From contig NC_049907.1 in the NCBI RefSeq assembly GCF_001411555.2, forward strand, positions 31,943,734 through 32,007,733: 64,000 nucleotides of DNA, given 5' to 3'. Each line of letters starts with the position of its first letter. The stretch's first letter is position 1. This document shows, one piece after another, positions 22,081 to 34,539 of this stretch. The translations under genes were made by a program, and so were the position numbers. Source of the DNA: Juglans regia. Lineage: Eukaryota > Streptophyta > Magnoliopsida > Fagales > Juglandaceae. Below the pieces are notes generated by a model. That model worked only from the letters and a program-made list of their open reading frames with translations, had not been told where the DNA came from and did no database searches.

Positions 22081-22459
22081 TCATTTTTGATATCTTCACG
22101 CGCCGCTTGGAATTAAAACAAAAGCATTAGTGCAGAGAATTGTCGAGCCATTGGGGGAATTGATCTAATTGTTAATTGCTATGAACAATTTTTTAATTTT
22201 TTTTATAATCGAATAAGGTGGAATCTACTGCACCAAACCTTTCTCTGTATCATTTCAGCTCTATTTCTTTCGTTTAAGTGTGTCAGCCTTTCCGCACAAG
22301 TGAGAACACAGCGTCGTATGCGATGGAGTGTCATAGCCGTCAGAACACACTTTATTTCATTTCAGCACTATCTTTCTTTCCTTTCGATGTCAGCATTTCT
22401 CCACATACATACAAGAACACAGCAGTAGGAGTGTGAATGTGATGCTTGGGCTTCTCTTA

Positions 22460-22898
22460 GAGTATTAGTAGTAGTTTATAATTTCATATGTAGATTTATT
22501 TATTTTAAAAAATGATTTTATATATAAAAAAAATTCTTTATGTATCTTTAAATTAAATAATAATAAATATTACTTTTTTTATTTTTTATTTATTTCTTGA
22601 AATTATTTTTTTATATATATTTTATAATTAACATCCATTTTGTATTATCAACTTAATATAAATTTTATGTATCAAAATCATAATATAAATTCTACAAATT
22701 TGATTTTAATAGATAGGAGAGAGAAAAAAATAAAAAAATAAAATTTAAAGAATGAATAGTACTTCTTTAAATTTAAAGAAGTATTATTTATAACTATGCA
22801 AAAATTTAGAGATGCATAAACTAATGTAAATAAATTTAAAGACATATTCTTTAAATTTAAATATGAAGATGAGGATGGAGAGGCCACTACCAATACTC
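22460..22898. mobile_element. Tourist-like MITE with TTA target duplication
   Basis: A 439-bp AT-rich insertion with terminal inverted repeats GAGTATTAGTAGTAG and (complement of the right end) GAGTATTGGTAGTGG, flanked by TTA on both sides (22457-22459, 22899-22901). TTA duplications and short G-starting inverted repeats fit PIF/Harbinger-derived Tourist MITEs. Copy B has a single TTA at the same place (about 52489-52491) and no insertion. It has no coding capacity. Confidence 0.82.
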
Positions 22899-23175
22899 TT
22901 ATGCAGAGACGGAACTGTGTTTTTATCAATATTATTTTTTAATATTATTATTAATTTAAAATTTTAAAATTTGAAAAAGTATTATTTATAACTATGCAAA
23001 AATTTAGAGATGCATAAACCAATGTAAATAAATTTAAAGACATATTCTTTAAATTTAAATATGAAGATGAGGATGGAGAGGCTACTACCAATACTCTTAT
23101 GCAGAGACGGAACTGTGTTTTTATCAATATTATTTTTTAATATTATTATTAATTTAAAATTTTAAAATTTTAAAA
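22780..23175. repeat. 198-bp tandem duplication covering the MITE right end
   Basis: The stretch from about 22780 to 22977 is repeated directly from about 22978 to 23175 with very few changes (for example gatgcataaact/cc aatg and gaggc/t). Each copy includes the right part of the MITE and the following agacggaactgtg block. Copy B has one such block, so the duplication came after the MITE insertion. Confidence 0.9.
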
Positions 23176-24133
23176 TTTTAAAATTTAATTATTTATTATA
23201 TTTTAAAATAAAAATTTTAATAATATTGTGATTTTTTTATTTTTTAAAATATATTTAAGAGTATCTAAAAATTATATGAAATTTTTTTTTACACTTATCC
23301 AGATCCAAATTACTGGTATCAATTCAGCTGTCCTCCACTTATTAGTCCCTTTACTACGACTCCAGTTTTATTTCATTTCAGCTCTATGTTTTTTTCATTT
23401 GAGTGTCAGGTGGAACTAAGATTTGGTGCATTGGGATGATTAGTAAAGTGTATCGAACGATAACTAATATTTAAGGTAGTAAAATATATCATCAATATTT
23501 AATATTAATTATATAAAATAGTTATTTAGGGATAACTAAATTAGTCAAATCATCAATTTGAACCTCTCATCACTTAGAGCTTCATCGAATATAAGTGAAC
23601 AATAAAATTAAGATAGAAATAACTATGTGAAGTCTGTTAAAACAAACGATAAAATTAATTAAACAAACGATAAAAATTGGCTATGTGATTTTATTTTTGC
23701 CTTCACTCCTAATTGTTAATTCGATAGTAGTACATATGTACTTACTAACAAAACTAATCTAAATTAATAAATTAACTAGAGGAAGACTTAAAAATAAAAG
23801 TGTAAATAAATAGAAAAAATGAGGTTGTAAATTTACTAAATAACTTACAAAAAATGACAAAGATATTTTCTTATCTCTAATGAGATGTGAAGAAAAATAA
23901 GAATATGAAATATGACAAAAAGTAAGTGAGTATGACAAATTGTTGAAAAACTAAAAAATACCTAAACAATTAGTTACTAAGTAAGATTTTTTAAAATATT
24001 TTGGGGATAAATTATCTTTACATTAAGACATCTTTAAAAAACCATATAGGAAAACAAATTTTTGAAAAACTTTGGAGAGCCAAGCATCATATAGGTCCGC
24101 CTTGGGTGTCAGCCTTTCTGCACATACAAGAAC

Positions 24134-24440
24134 CACTACAAGAAAATGGCTCTATTGTGGCGATTTATGGTCTGCTGGAAAAAATATCACCGCAATAAGT
24201 CATTATTCACAGCGAAATTCTTTGCCGACACGGCTTCCAACCCATGCGTTTTATTTTTACCTTTTACAGCGATTTTAAACACACTTACGGCGCTCAATTT
24301 TCACTGCAAATATTATTTTAATTTTTGCAGCGATTTTAATATGATAATTATGGCGAATTACACAGTCGAAAAAGGTCACAACCATATGCCAACACACAAT
24401 TTTGCTACAATTGTAATTTTAATGTAAACAGCACCAAAAC
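24134..24440 (+). repeat. CACTA left terminus and subterminal repeats
   Basis: After the terminal CACTACAAGAAAA come repeated motifs: ggcgattt, caccgcaataag, cagcgaaat, acagcgatttta, gcagcgatttta, ggcgaatta. Such arrays in both orientations are the binding region of CACTA transposases. The first 70 bp are nearly identical to 34328-34398. Confidence 0.8.
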
Positions 24441-25240
24441 CACAAGAAAATCACATTTCCCTCCAAATCTTGATTTCACCTTCGTCCACAACTTCTTCTC
24501 CATTTCTCTCTAGCACCACATTAAGCAAAACCCATTCAAAATTTTCGCTATATCCCTTCCACCGAATGAAACCACTAACATCAACACTGTTCCAGCCCAG
24601 TGATTCTCGCGTAAGCACATTACTTTGCTCCACCCCACCGAAAACCCACTAATCGGCGTCTTCACTCGCAAATGTGGAGGCCAGACCAGTGAAAAAAGTT
24701 CCATTTTTTCGACACCCTAAGGCCTTGTTCTTCATCATCGTCAGCCTGTTTCCTAAGTTAGTGGGTTGGAGTCGATTTTCCATCCCTTCATCTCCTGATC
24801 CACTCGGTTGGAGTCGATTTCCCAAGGTAAATTGCTATTCTATGTCTTCATGGTTAAACCGTTTAGGTCAAGTAGAAACAATGGTGTTTTGCTATAATAT
24901 TTATACTTAGGTTTTGAGAAGCACACACATTGGACAATCCCGTAAGCGATATTATGTGTTTCATCATGTGTGACTCAGGAATATTAATTTATGCATGGCT
25001 TTCTTCGACTCTGGCAAACTCTAGAATGCTTGGATGATCCATTATTGTTCTAAAGAGAAAACTTAATTCTCTTTTTATTATTATTCTTCCTCCAAAAAGA
25101 AAACCATGATCACACAAATATAACTTGGTATTGAGTTACGGGCAGGACAAATTAAACCCAATGATGTTGTATCTATACCTAATACAACAGCATTAGCATC
25201 TCATGCCTGCATGCAATGGTTTAAAATTATCATTCTGGAG

Positions 25241-25375
25241 GGATGATGGATGATGAATTTGCTAGCTTTTTGCTTATAGTGATGAATTGTTGGATGATGG
25301 ATTATGAATTGTTAATGAATTGTTGGATGATGGATGATGAATTGTTGATGAATTGTTTAAAATTAAACTGTTTCT
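25241..25375. repeat. Short gatgaattgttg-type minisatellite
   Basis: Imperfect repeats of gatgaattgttggatgatg over about 130 bp, ending at the internal CACTA-like right end. Confidence 0.75.
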
Positions 25376-25382
25376 TGTAGTG
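25371..25382 (+). repeat. Internal CACTA-like right terminus
   Basis: Reads TTTCTTGTAGTG, identical to the last 12 bases of the outer right end (39687-39698), but the sequence before it is unrelated. With 24134 it would bound a 1.25-kb element, but the flanking triplets (AAC left, ATT right) differ. It may be a chance match, a nested element or a relic of a composite. Confidence 0.5.
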
Positions 25383-25951
25383 ATTATATATCTTCTTGGT
25401 TTTTCTTCAATTCATCAAAACTTTGAGAAAATTTGCTGCCAAACAGCCTAAACCTCTCCGTCCATATGGTTCATGAGTTGTGCCAACTAATGTTCGTTCT
25501 CACCCAAAACTTTCTAATGTTGTTTGTGAAGGTTGAGTGAATCAATGCTCTTCACTTCCTCCAGTTGGGGATGCCAAGGATGGGTCTTAATCAACCCAAG
25601 GCCTCTGGTTGGAAATACTGATGGATCTTAATATATCAACCCAAAACTGAAGAAAAGGAAAAGTAATGTAAACATATTAATTATTTTATATTTAATTATT
25701 TTACATTGATAACAAAACAACATTGATATCGGAAAAGGAACAAGAAAAATACCATGATTCCCCATTTCTAACCACTTAATTCCCCATGCTGAACCTAATG
25801 CAAGGTCCAAATGCTATGGGAACTGATCCAAAAAACAAAATGTGAAATAATTTTATCATCAACATGTACGTAGATCGATCTATCCTGATAGAAACATGCA
25901 TGTAGGAAATAATGTAACAAGGGTGGAGAGTAAGAGAGTGATTACATTTAA
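25383..25951. other. Unassigned spacer inside the CACTA block
   Basis: AT-rich, no motif or frame recognised before the nested LTR element. Confidence 0.4.
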
Positions 25952-26312
25952 TGTAAGAAAGGGGCACCCATAGTGGGCACCCCTTCACCTCCTCTTGGGG
26001 GTTATGATGGCCCTTAATGGCCAGCTAGGGGGTTACACTAGAGAGGCCATTTACATAGACTCTCCCATTCTTTAGAGGAAATACTTTGACAAACAAACTC
26101 TCTCTCAAATGGTTCTCTCTAGTCACGGCATCTAGGCTATGGAACGTGTGAGTGTTACTCTGGCATTACCATGTAACACACTCCACCATCGATGGAAGAT
26201 CGTGGATGAACAATGACGCTGGAGAATCCGTGGAACAACCGCACTAGATTCGAGATATTTCCTGTGAGGTAATATCGCTTCCACTGTGCATTTTGATCTA
26301 GTTTTTCTAACA
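25952..26312 (+). repeat. 5' LTR of the nested element
   Basis: 361 bp, nearly identical to 32672-33065 except for a stretch of about 33 bp missing near position 26005, at a ggctggcc...ggccagcc inverted repeat present in the other LTR. Confidence 0.9.
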
Positions 26313-26313
26313 T

Positions 26314-26325
26314 TGGTATCAGAGC
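26314..26325 (+). other. Primer-binding site, initiator-tRNA-Met type
   Basis: TGGTATCAGAGC, one base after the LTR end at 26312, matches the standard plant initiator-Met primer site. Confidence 0.88.
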
Positions 26326-26399
26326 CCACTCGGTTGTTCCTGATTTGTGTTTTTTTTATGTGCACATTATAATTTCATTTTACTGAAATATTAATTCTG

Positions 26400-27290
26400 C
26401 ACGATGATATTTTTTGACCAACGAGATGGCTGCCGTTACGGTGGTAGCGCTGTTGTGGAAGGCATGTAAAGATCTGCCTCGCACGAAGCCATGCACCATG
26501 GTGGTGCTGAAGGCTGATCTGCAGTGGGCAGATTCACGTGCACGGCCGCACGCAGAGCTATGTGCTCTGCTGCAGGATGCGGCACAACACGACTGAGAGT
26601 AGCACGTTAGCTGCTGGAAGATCGGTGTAATGCAGTGGTTAAGGACGGATCAAATTGATCTGCTACGCACTTCAAATGAGGTGCTGTCCTTTGCGTGCAC
26701 CAAGGTGGTGCAGCAAGTTGCACTGCCGTGCACAGTGCTATGCATGAGAGCACCATAGCAAATGGCACTGAGCCCGCCTAGGGTGCTGCAGCAAACACTG
26801 GCGCGCATCAGGCCAAACGATGGTTTCACCATGGAGAGCACGGAGCGCTGTGTTTTGCTGTGTGTAGAGCCACGTGCACCATGGTGGTGCTGCGAGGCTC
26901 TACATTGCACAGAGCACGACAGCTCCATTTTCCTGAGCAGCGGACGCAAGGTCAATGAAGTGCTGACTGCCGTGTGCAGATCCAAGCCCAGCTGTGGGAA
27001 GAGTCGCTCTTGTGGCCAAGCAAAGCACGCTGCCACAAGGGGCAGCGTTGGGTGGTGGCTAGCTAGAGACTCTGCTGCTTGCAGAGGAGCACCACGGGTT
27101 TTGTCGTGTTACTGCGCGCACCAAGAGCAGGGTGCTGCCAACATTGCCGCATGCAGAGGAGCACGGCAGCTCCACGGCTCCCCAACATGTGACTGTGGCG
27201 CTTCTAACTGCCAGGATGTGGTAGTGATGCAGATGAGGCAGCCGCAAACCGCTATCTTCCATGGTGGGCAGGGCTCTGTGGAGTGAAAGA
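26400..27290 (+). other. GC-rich leader of the nested LTR element
   Basis: Strikingly GC-rich compared with both sides. Short phrases recur (gcaccatggtggtgctg at about 26495 and 26877; a caaggtggtgcagca variant at about 26700). Frames at 26414-26596 and 26762-27286 are open but cysteine-rich and unrecognised, with overlapping frames on the other strand, so coding is unproven. Its place right after the primer site is where a leader or gag would be. Confidence 0.45.
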
Positions 27291-30200
27291 AAGGGTTACA
27301 AGAACAGTAATGTGTGCTTGAGGAAGAAGATGAAAAGGCACTGTGGATTATTTGTGTTTGAAAGCAAATGGGGCCAGGGCTTGTTTTTAAATCATTTTCG
27401 TTTTTTTTTTTATGTATTTGGGTTGTGGGCTGTAAATCAAGCAGGTTGTTTTTCTTTTCATTATTAAATCAAGCTTTTAGGCCCGGCCCATGTATTTTTT
27501 TCCAATAAAACTAAAACAAGTTTAGTTTGGTTAAAATGTTTTTTATGGGCTGAGAACTGTTTTAGGCTTTTACTGATTTGGGCCAATTTAAAAAAAACAA
27601 AACAAAATAAAACAAACAAACAAACTCCGACCCATTTCATATCAGGGTGCTTGTGGATTGGGTTGAGAGCCCATCAAGCACAGGCCCGCTCTGCCGCTAG
27701 GCGCCCAAGGGGGTGCGGCCCACTGGCTATCTAAGAACAGTGACTTTTGTGCAAAATGCTTGGGTGGTGATTAGAACCAAAGACCTCACACAAGGGTTAT
27801 AACCATTGGGCTAGAACTTATTTGCTAATTTTATTTATTAATTCAACATGTAATTGTAGCATAGAATATTTATCTTTTTTGAAATATATTTTTGCATGTC
27901 ATAATGGTTATTAAATACATGCTTGCCATGATATTATTTTTGTCATATTTGTTTGGCATTTTATTTTACGTTATAAATTACCTAGATTATTATTTTGTCA
28001 ATAATAATTATTTGAATAAAATGTGATGATTATTTTTTGTACATGTATTGTGATTACATGTAATTGTATGAGCTTATTTTATTACTTGTATTGTTTGACT
28101 TTTTTTTAAGAATTAGTCTTCAATTTTTAGAATGTGATAAACTAGAGGATTAAGTAGCCCGAGTTTGATTAGTTCATGCTTATGATTGACTCAAATTGAT
28201 TTCTTCGTTCTAGGAAGAATTTTTTTTTTACATGTGATTGACTCGGTAGATTATTTATCCTAGTGGAAGTATGGTTGAGATTGATTTAGAATTAATCTCC
28301 TATACGATATAAATTTGCGCGAAAATTAAGTTAGAAATTAATAATTAAGCATTGAGGCGTAAGAGATGATTATAAAGCTTAGCGAATTTTCAATCTTAGG
28401 ACGTGTATTAATTATTTTTGTTCTAACTTAGATTAACGCGGCAAATTTCTTAAATGTGTGTGCAATTAGATGCGCATAGTTTAGTAATTTTGAGATAACC
28501 ATGAAGAAAGCCTAGAGATTATTTATACGACTTAATCGTCGCATTAATCTCCTCCATGAGTAGTAGTTGGAAACAAATAAAGATTAATGTGAGTGTCAGA
28601 TTGTCTTAGACCATCAGTATTGTGAAACTTCTAAAAGGTCTAGAGTAAAATTGGAAGTGCGCGTAGGACGCATGCACTACTATTTTTATAGAAGTTGATG
28701 AGATCAACTGTCAAATAGAGCTAAACCACTATTTTGCCTTTGAATCTTGTGGGTAATAACAGAAGTTGCATGTTTTTTTTGTAACGCAAAGATTAATTGC
28801 TCATATATTTTGAGGTTGAGCATTATAATCTTAAAGCAATTTATATTACTCACAGATAAGAACATACTCTCTAAAACTTGCTAGTATGTCTGGCGAGTAA
28901 GGATATTAAAATATGAGTATGCAAGCATGTTGAGGACATTCTTGATTGGCACATTCATTTTTTAAAGATTTTATCAGTGCACCTTTATGTGGTATTAGCA
29001 CTGGTAATCTTGCTCAAGTTTTATTTCTCTCTAGTGAGAACAGATAGGTTCTTGCAGATATATAAACTTTGGAGCACCCCTTGAGAGTAATACCAAGCAC
29101 CTTGGAGGTTTGCATGACAACTGTGGCAAAAGTCTGAATAATTAAGTATGACTTATCTAAACCTAAGCCTAAAAATCTTGCTCGTGGTTGTATTGATGCA
29201 AGATAGGTTTTAGGCTAAGATAATTTCTCGCAAAGTTGTTTCTTTTCTCTCCTATAGTGGATTGAAGAATATCAAAAATATTGAGTATGCAAGAAATAAG
29301 GATATATCGCTAGTTAGCAGCTAAAACGTCACATATTATATTTGTTGCACAAAACGATGTTTTTATTAGCGCTTTTAATGCGATATTTGTGAAGTCTATA
29401 CCTAATTTGATTTAAGACTTATTGAAAGTAATGGTGTTAGTGAGAATTCCTAGAGGTTTGGAAGTTGGATGGTCACTTATTGACTCAGTGGTATTATTTC
29501 TCGGGTGGGGAAATTATATACTAAAATATGCCATGAAGGAATAGGATGATGGGTGTGAAGCTTGAGAAATTGAAAATTTTCTCGCTAATGAGATCTCTCT
29601 CCTTGGTTTGGTAGAGTCAAAGAGAAAAGGTAATATGAGCATTTTCTATGTGAAAGTTCCTAAACATGCACACTAAGGACTTTGATGATAAATATGTCGT
29701 TTCATCATATAAATGCAATCCAAAATTTTTTTTTATGAAAATATATTTTTCAGTTAAATGTTTTCAAAATCGCAATCGTATGAGTTATATGATGAGAACA
29801 ATTATCTCGCAGTTTATTGACTTGCTGAGAATGGTGTTATAAATGAATTATGGAGCAAAGCAGTTGTTACATCACACTTGGGTTGATATAATATGGGTTG
29901 CAACCTTAATTCTGATTTGTCGTCCTTAGATCGAGTTCATTCGCTTTTGAGAAAGGTTGAGTGACTATTTTGTGCAAACGTGAATTCTATTAAAAGTCGA
30001 GAGGATCTAAGCTTGATCATTTTTTGGTTGAGTCAAGAAAATTACTCGTATTTTCGGCGAGGGTGGGGAATTGTGGTTTTTTGTAACACTTATTTTTTGG
30101 AAAGAACGTTTTCATCATATTTCATTCCACATTATTTTAACCTTAATTTTTTCAAAATTCTTTTTATATAAGATCGCCGAAAATAGTGGGAGTAATTCAA

Positions 30201-32671
30201 CAACTAGTGGGAGTATACCTTTGAGTTAAGGTGTACCATTAGTGATAGTGACTCCCAAAAGTTATAGAATATAAGGATCCTCATAAAAAACGTGGTAGTT
30301 TTATATCAATATTCTCTCGTCGTTTAGAGACTAGAAGAGAATATTTGTAATATGGCTCCGCTAAAGGTATTGAATTCACATAGTAGGAATCCCAACATAA
30401 AATCTTAGATTCGCTTCACTTATATGATCCAACGTGGGGTTGTTGATCTAATTGACGAAGGAAAAATGGAGTTGATAAAGGTATAGATCCATCTCTTGGC
30501 ACTAATTGAGTTGCATTTAGATAGCTATTGATCGCATATTTATTGAAAATTTTATTGAAGGTGTTAAATAGATGATTCTCATAGAAGACTTAGATGGTAC
30601 GCATGATTGTTGCTAGTACTATTTTGGTACAGAAAGTGAATGAATGTTGCTGGTGCTGTTTACATGCGGCCTAAACAAATCATCTATTTAAAGATACCCA
30701 ATGTACCTAGTCGTTTTTTTTTATTAAACGACCTATTGAATAAAATGGAGTTCTTTGAACGCTGTTGACAATATTAGAAAAGTGTCATCATAAGAGATAT
30801 TGGGAACTGGTTATCTTAGATAATTAATTGTCGCCTAATAAGAGGTTTTCCATACTATGAGGTGATGGACATGGGTTTATGAAAAGAAGCTTAGATTTCA
30901 TGTCTTGTGAGACTTTTTTTAGGAAAACAGTTTCTAGGAGCTCTTGTTCAAAATCTATAGACAATTAATGAGATGGAAAATACTAAAGAATCTAGTTTTG
31001 CCTATACTATTTGGTGTTTCCATTATGGTTTGCTCATGGGAGTTAGAGGTTAAGTTTTTGTTAGAGGGTAAATATGGCTTACTTGGTTAAGTGAGTTTGT
31101 GATGCGATTGCTGTTAATAGTAACAACTAGACTATTATGATTGTCTTTGGGGGCAAAGGCCCTAATCGCTTTACCCTTAATGAAAAATAAATTATGTTTA
31201 TCTCACATGCTTTTGTTGAGTGAAAGATATTTAAATGAAACATTGAAGTCGCAAATTAAGTTTGCTAAATAATATTTGTGGTCACTTTGTACATTCTTAA
31301 AACTCGCAGTTAAACTTGCTGACTAGAATCTACGACTTATATTGTGAATTTGACCTAAATGAGATTCACGATGAGTCATCGCTGACTTCATGATTGTGCA
31401 AAGGAATTTTACATGTAAAAGCTGAGTCTCTTGGTAGGAGCATGTTTTGGAAAGTTACTATACATTAGAATGCGCATGGAGCGAAATGGTCATTAAACAC
31501 CACTTGAGAGTTGTGATTTAATAAATTGTTGTTGACCATGTGATTTCTCTGTACCTCATGGTATTGCTCGTCATGCACATGATACTGATGTGTTCTATGA
31601 TCATGCGGCGTGATTGGAAGCATTCTTTGGTATGCACACACATTCACCATAAATTTAGGAGTTATGGTGAAAAAGGTATATTGACAGGCTTAGATCGGCT
31701 CACTCATATGAGTGATCGCCTTTGGCGTTACAAAAAGGTAGCGAGCAAAGATGAGATAATGTGTCACTCGGTACTTGTCCAGAGAGGGATAAGTTGTACG
31801 ACACAAAAGATATGTCGCCTTAGTGGGAGCTAAGATGAGGTCTAAGGACCGTGCATAGTTACCCACAATCCATGTAGCCTATAGTTTAGACAGATGCGAA
31901 ATCCTCTTTGGCGCTTTGGATAGCGAGCAAATTTAGGGACTCGGGTTAGGCGCTGAGATAGTGACTAGACTAAGATCTGTACGTGAATTGAGAATAGATA
32001 TACGCTCTTTCTTTGGAAAGAGAACTCCACCGTAGCATGTATTTCATACTACATGTGCTTTAGCAACCAACAGTAGAGGTGAGTGAATGGTTCCCTGCTT
32101 CCTTACCGTGTGAGTCCTGTAGGTTATAATTGATGATCTTAATTTATTTATGCCCTTAAGAGACCTTAGACTATGTCACGAGATTGATGTTTTAGTATCT
32201 GCTACTTTGGCATGTTATCTATGGCCATGAATGATGCGGTCTAAAGTGGCATTGCTGGGAAAGCGACTGGACTGAAACTAAATGACATGAGCGTGAAGGG
32301 AAAACTATTTGGTAACACATCGATAATGGTGTGTACTCATTGCCGGCAAGTTATGTTGCTTCTTAGGAGTTGCAATATAGCTGTAAGTACATCATGTTTT
32401 ATGGAGATTGGGCATTGGTCTGAGTCATTTGGACTCGAGAGGGATTAGGGATGCTTAGTCTGATGTGACCAAATGAGTCGGGGCATAATAAGACACTTTT
32501 AGGGATGTTGCTATGCTGGTCTTCTCTCGAAGAGATTTGGTGTGGTTCTCCCATTTTTTCTTTTACAGCTATGCTCGATGGTCGCACGGCCTATTTGCTA
32601 GTATGAACAAGATTGAGAACATATTAAAGAATGCAGACCTGGGGTCTTGCCCACTATGTGTGAGTGGGAGA
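27291..32671 (+). other. AT-rich interior of the nested LTR element, no pol seen
   Basis: More than 5 kb with stops in every frame. No Copia or Ty3 landmark was found by reading. 27650-27830 holds a phrase (accaaagacctcacacaagg, ttataaccattgggctaga) of a type I associate with retroelement leaders; it is not a tRNA gene. Confidence 0.5.
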
Positions 32672-33065
32672 TGTAAGAAAGGGGCACCCATAGTGGGCAC
32701 CCCTTCACCTCTTCTTGGGGGTTATGATGGCTCTTAAGCCACTTCATGAGGCTTGATGGCTGGCCTTTAATGGCCAGCCAGGGGGTTACACTAGAGAGGC
32801 CATTTACATAGACTCTCCCTCTCTTTAGAGGAAATACTTTGACAAACAAACTCTCTCTCAAATGGTTCTCTCTAGTCATGGCATCTAGGCTGTGGAACGT
32901 GTGAGTGTTGCTCTGGTATTACCACGTAACACACTCCACCATCGATGGAAGATCATGAATGAACAACAATGCTAGAGAATCCGTGGAACAACCGCACTAG
33001 ACTCGAGATATTTCCTGTGAGGTAATATCGCTTCCACTGTGCATTTTGATCTAGTTTTTCTAACA
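32672..33065 (+). repeat. 3' LTR of the nested element
   Basis: 394 bp; carries an extra segment with a ggctggcctttaatggccag inverted repeat relative to the left LTR. Confidence 0.9.
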
Positions 33066-34327
33066 ATCTGGTCATCCACTGATTCGATGAGGCCATGAAG
33101 CATTTATACGCTGGTCTTGACCTTTAATTCTCTTCTTGTTTGAGAATCTGAGAATCTTTAGACTCTCCTCCATTTTGTAGCTTAAATGTGCGGCAGATCA
33201 TGAAGACTGGTCAGACGGTGGATCATTGAATTTGCATGTATGACCAATGCCTTAGCTTTAGCTCTCTGAATTGTGCATGTTGCTAAGTGCATAGTGGCTT
33301 AAATAGAGCCAAGAAGAAGTTTCAAACCATGGATTTAACCTTATCTCCACCTGCCTTTTAAAACCAAACGATATAAATGAATATAATCTCTACAGATTTC
33401 ATACTAAAAATATTAGTCTTTTCACAGAACAATATAAATGAATATATTCTCCACATATTTTATATTTAATTATTTTACTTTCTCCACCTGCTTATCATGT
33501 TGCATGAATTGGACTGAATATTTTTATTTAAGCTTGCCAATCATATGGTATTTGGATTCTTATCAATCACTAGCTTATTACATGTGAACACCTAAAAAAC
33601 AAACCACAAGTTTATCTTTAAGAATTACAACGCAACGCATGATTAAAGTAGAATATAGCAACTATCCGTACACTTGAAGAACATGCTGCAACACTTTTTA
33701 GGTGGAGGGAAGGGGCTTGTATTTATTCACAATAAAACCATACATCATTATATAGTTCAAGAATTCGCGCCCTAATGTATGGACAAGGATCCTCTCCATT
33801 TCAAGTTAAATTAATAATTTCCATGATTTAGTACAAAACTTGTGAAATTATATATTGCATTCTTCAACGTAATGTGAAATATTAGAATAGCTATTATTAT
33901 ATATTGAATGAAATACTCTCCATTTCACTTGAAAATTAAAATGGTGAGGATCCAAGTCCCTAATGTACAACTCTTTGAGCAATAGCTTTTATGAAAAGAA
34001 CCACCATAGAAAAGATTATATATCAAAAGTTCGAAACCATAAGAGAATCCACAAATTCTCAAATACAAAACTCGGTAGAGAATAGTTAGAATCAAACAGG
34101 TGCAACTTTATGTATAGACCAAAGAGTCTGAGAAGTGCTAAGGTGGGATACTTACTTTCTCTAATTAGGCACAACATTACATTCTGGTAACTCATTGATT
34201 CGATGTGATATTGATATGCAAGAGATTTGAACAAAATATTTTGGAAGTCTTGCTCCTTTTTCTCTATACATTCGTTTGAATTTCTTCCATTAGTGTACAA
34301 CTCCATTCTTTCGTAAAACCCTCAATA
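33066..34327. other. Unassigned AT-rich spacer inside the CACTA block
   Basis: No gene or terminal repeat recognised. Minus-strand frame 34306-34016 has no known domain. Confidence 0.4.
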
Positions 34328-34400
34328 CACTACAAGAAAATGGCTCTATTGCGGCGATTTATGGTCTGCTGAAAAAAATATCGCCGCAATATGTCATTAT
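34328..34400 (+). repeat. Second CACTA left terminus
   Basis: CACTACAAGAAAATGGCTCT and the next 50 bp nearly repeat 24134-24205, including gcggcgatttatggtctgctg and atatcgccgcaata. Homology stops at about 34398. The left triplet (ATA) does not match the AAC after 39698. Confidence 0.85.
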
Positions 34401-34539
34401 CCACGTTGATTTAGTAGCACCTCATAAATCCTTCCTTACACTTTCTTATCCGATATGTAAGTAGAACATTGTAATAACCTGTCATATCATCGTTCACCAA
34501 ACTTGAATAAAGAATTTGACGACTCTTCTTTTTATTTAG

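Larger units (their letters stand above)
25952..33065 (+). mobile_element. LTR retrotransposon without recognisable pol, nested in the CACTA block
   Basis: Two direct LTRs, 25952-26312 (361 bp) and 32672-33065 (394 bp), each TGTAAGAAAGG...TTTTTCTAACA, with an initiator-Met-type primer site TGGTATCAGAGC at 26314-26325 and a purine-rich gagtgggaga before the right LTR. Orientation is plus. The 6.4-kb interior has a GC-rich head and a long AT-rich body full of stops; I recognised no gag, protease, integrase or RT. Flanking pentamers differ (TTTAA left, ATCTG right), so no target duplication is seen. A large non-autonomous (LARD-like) or badly decayed Copia-type element are both possible. Confidence 0.85.

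Noticed and set aside
26762..27286. 174-residue cysteine-rich frame as a possible gene
   Set aside because: Open frames exist on both strands in a GC-rich element leader; no domain and no start context.
27770..27830. tRNA-like phrase
   Set aside because: It resembles text seen in retroelement leaders; no cloverleaf with consistent stems could be formed.
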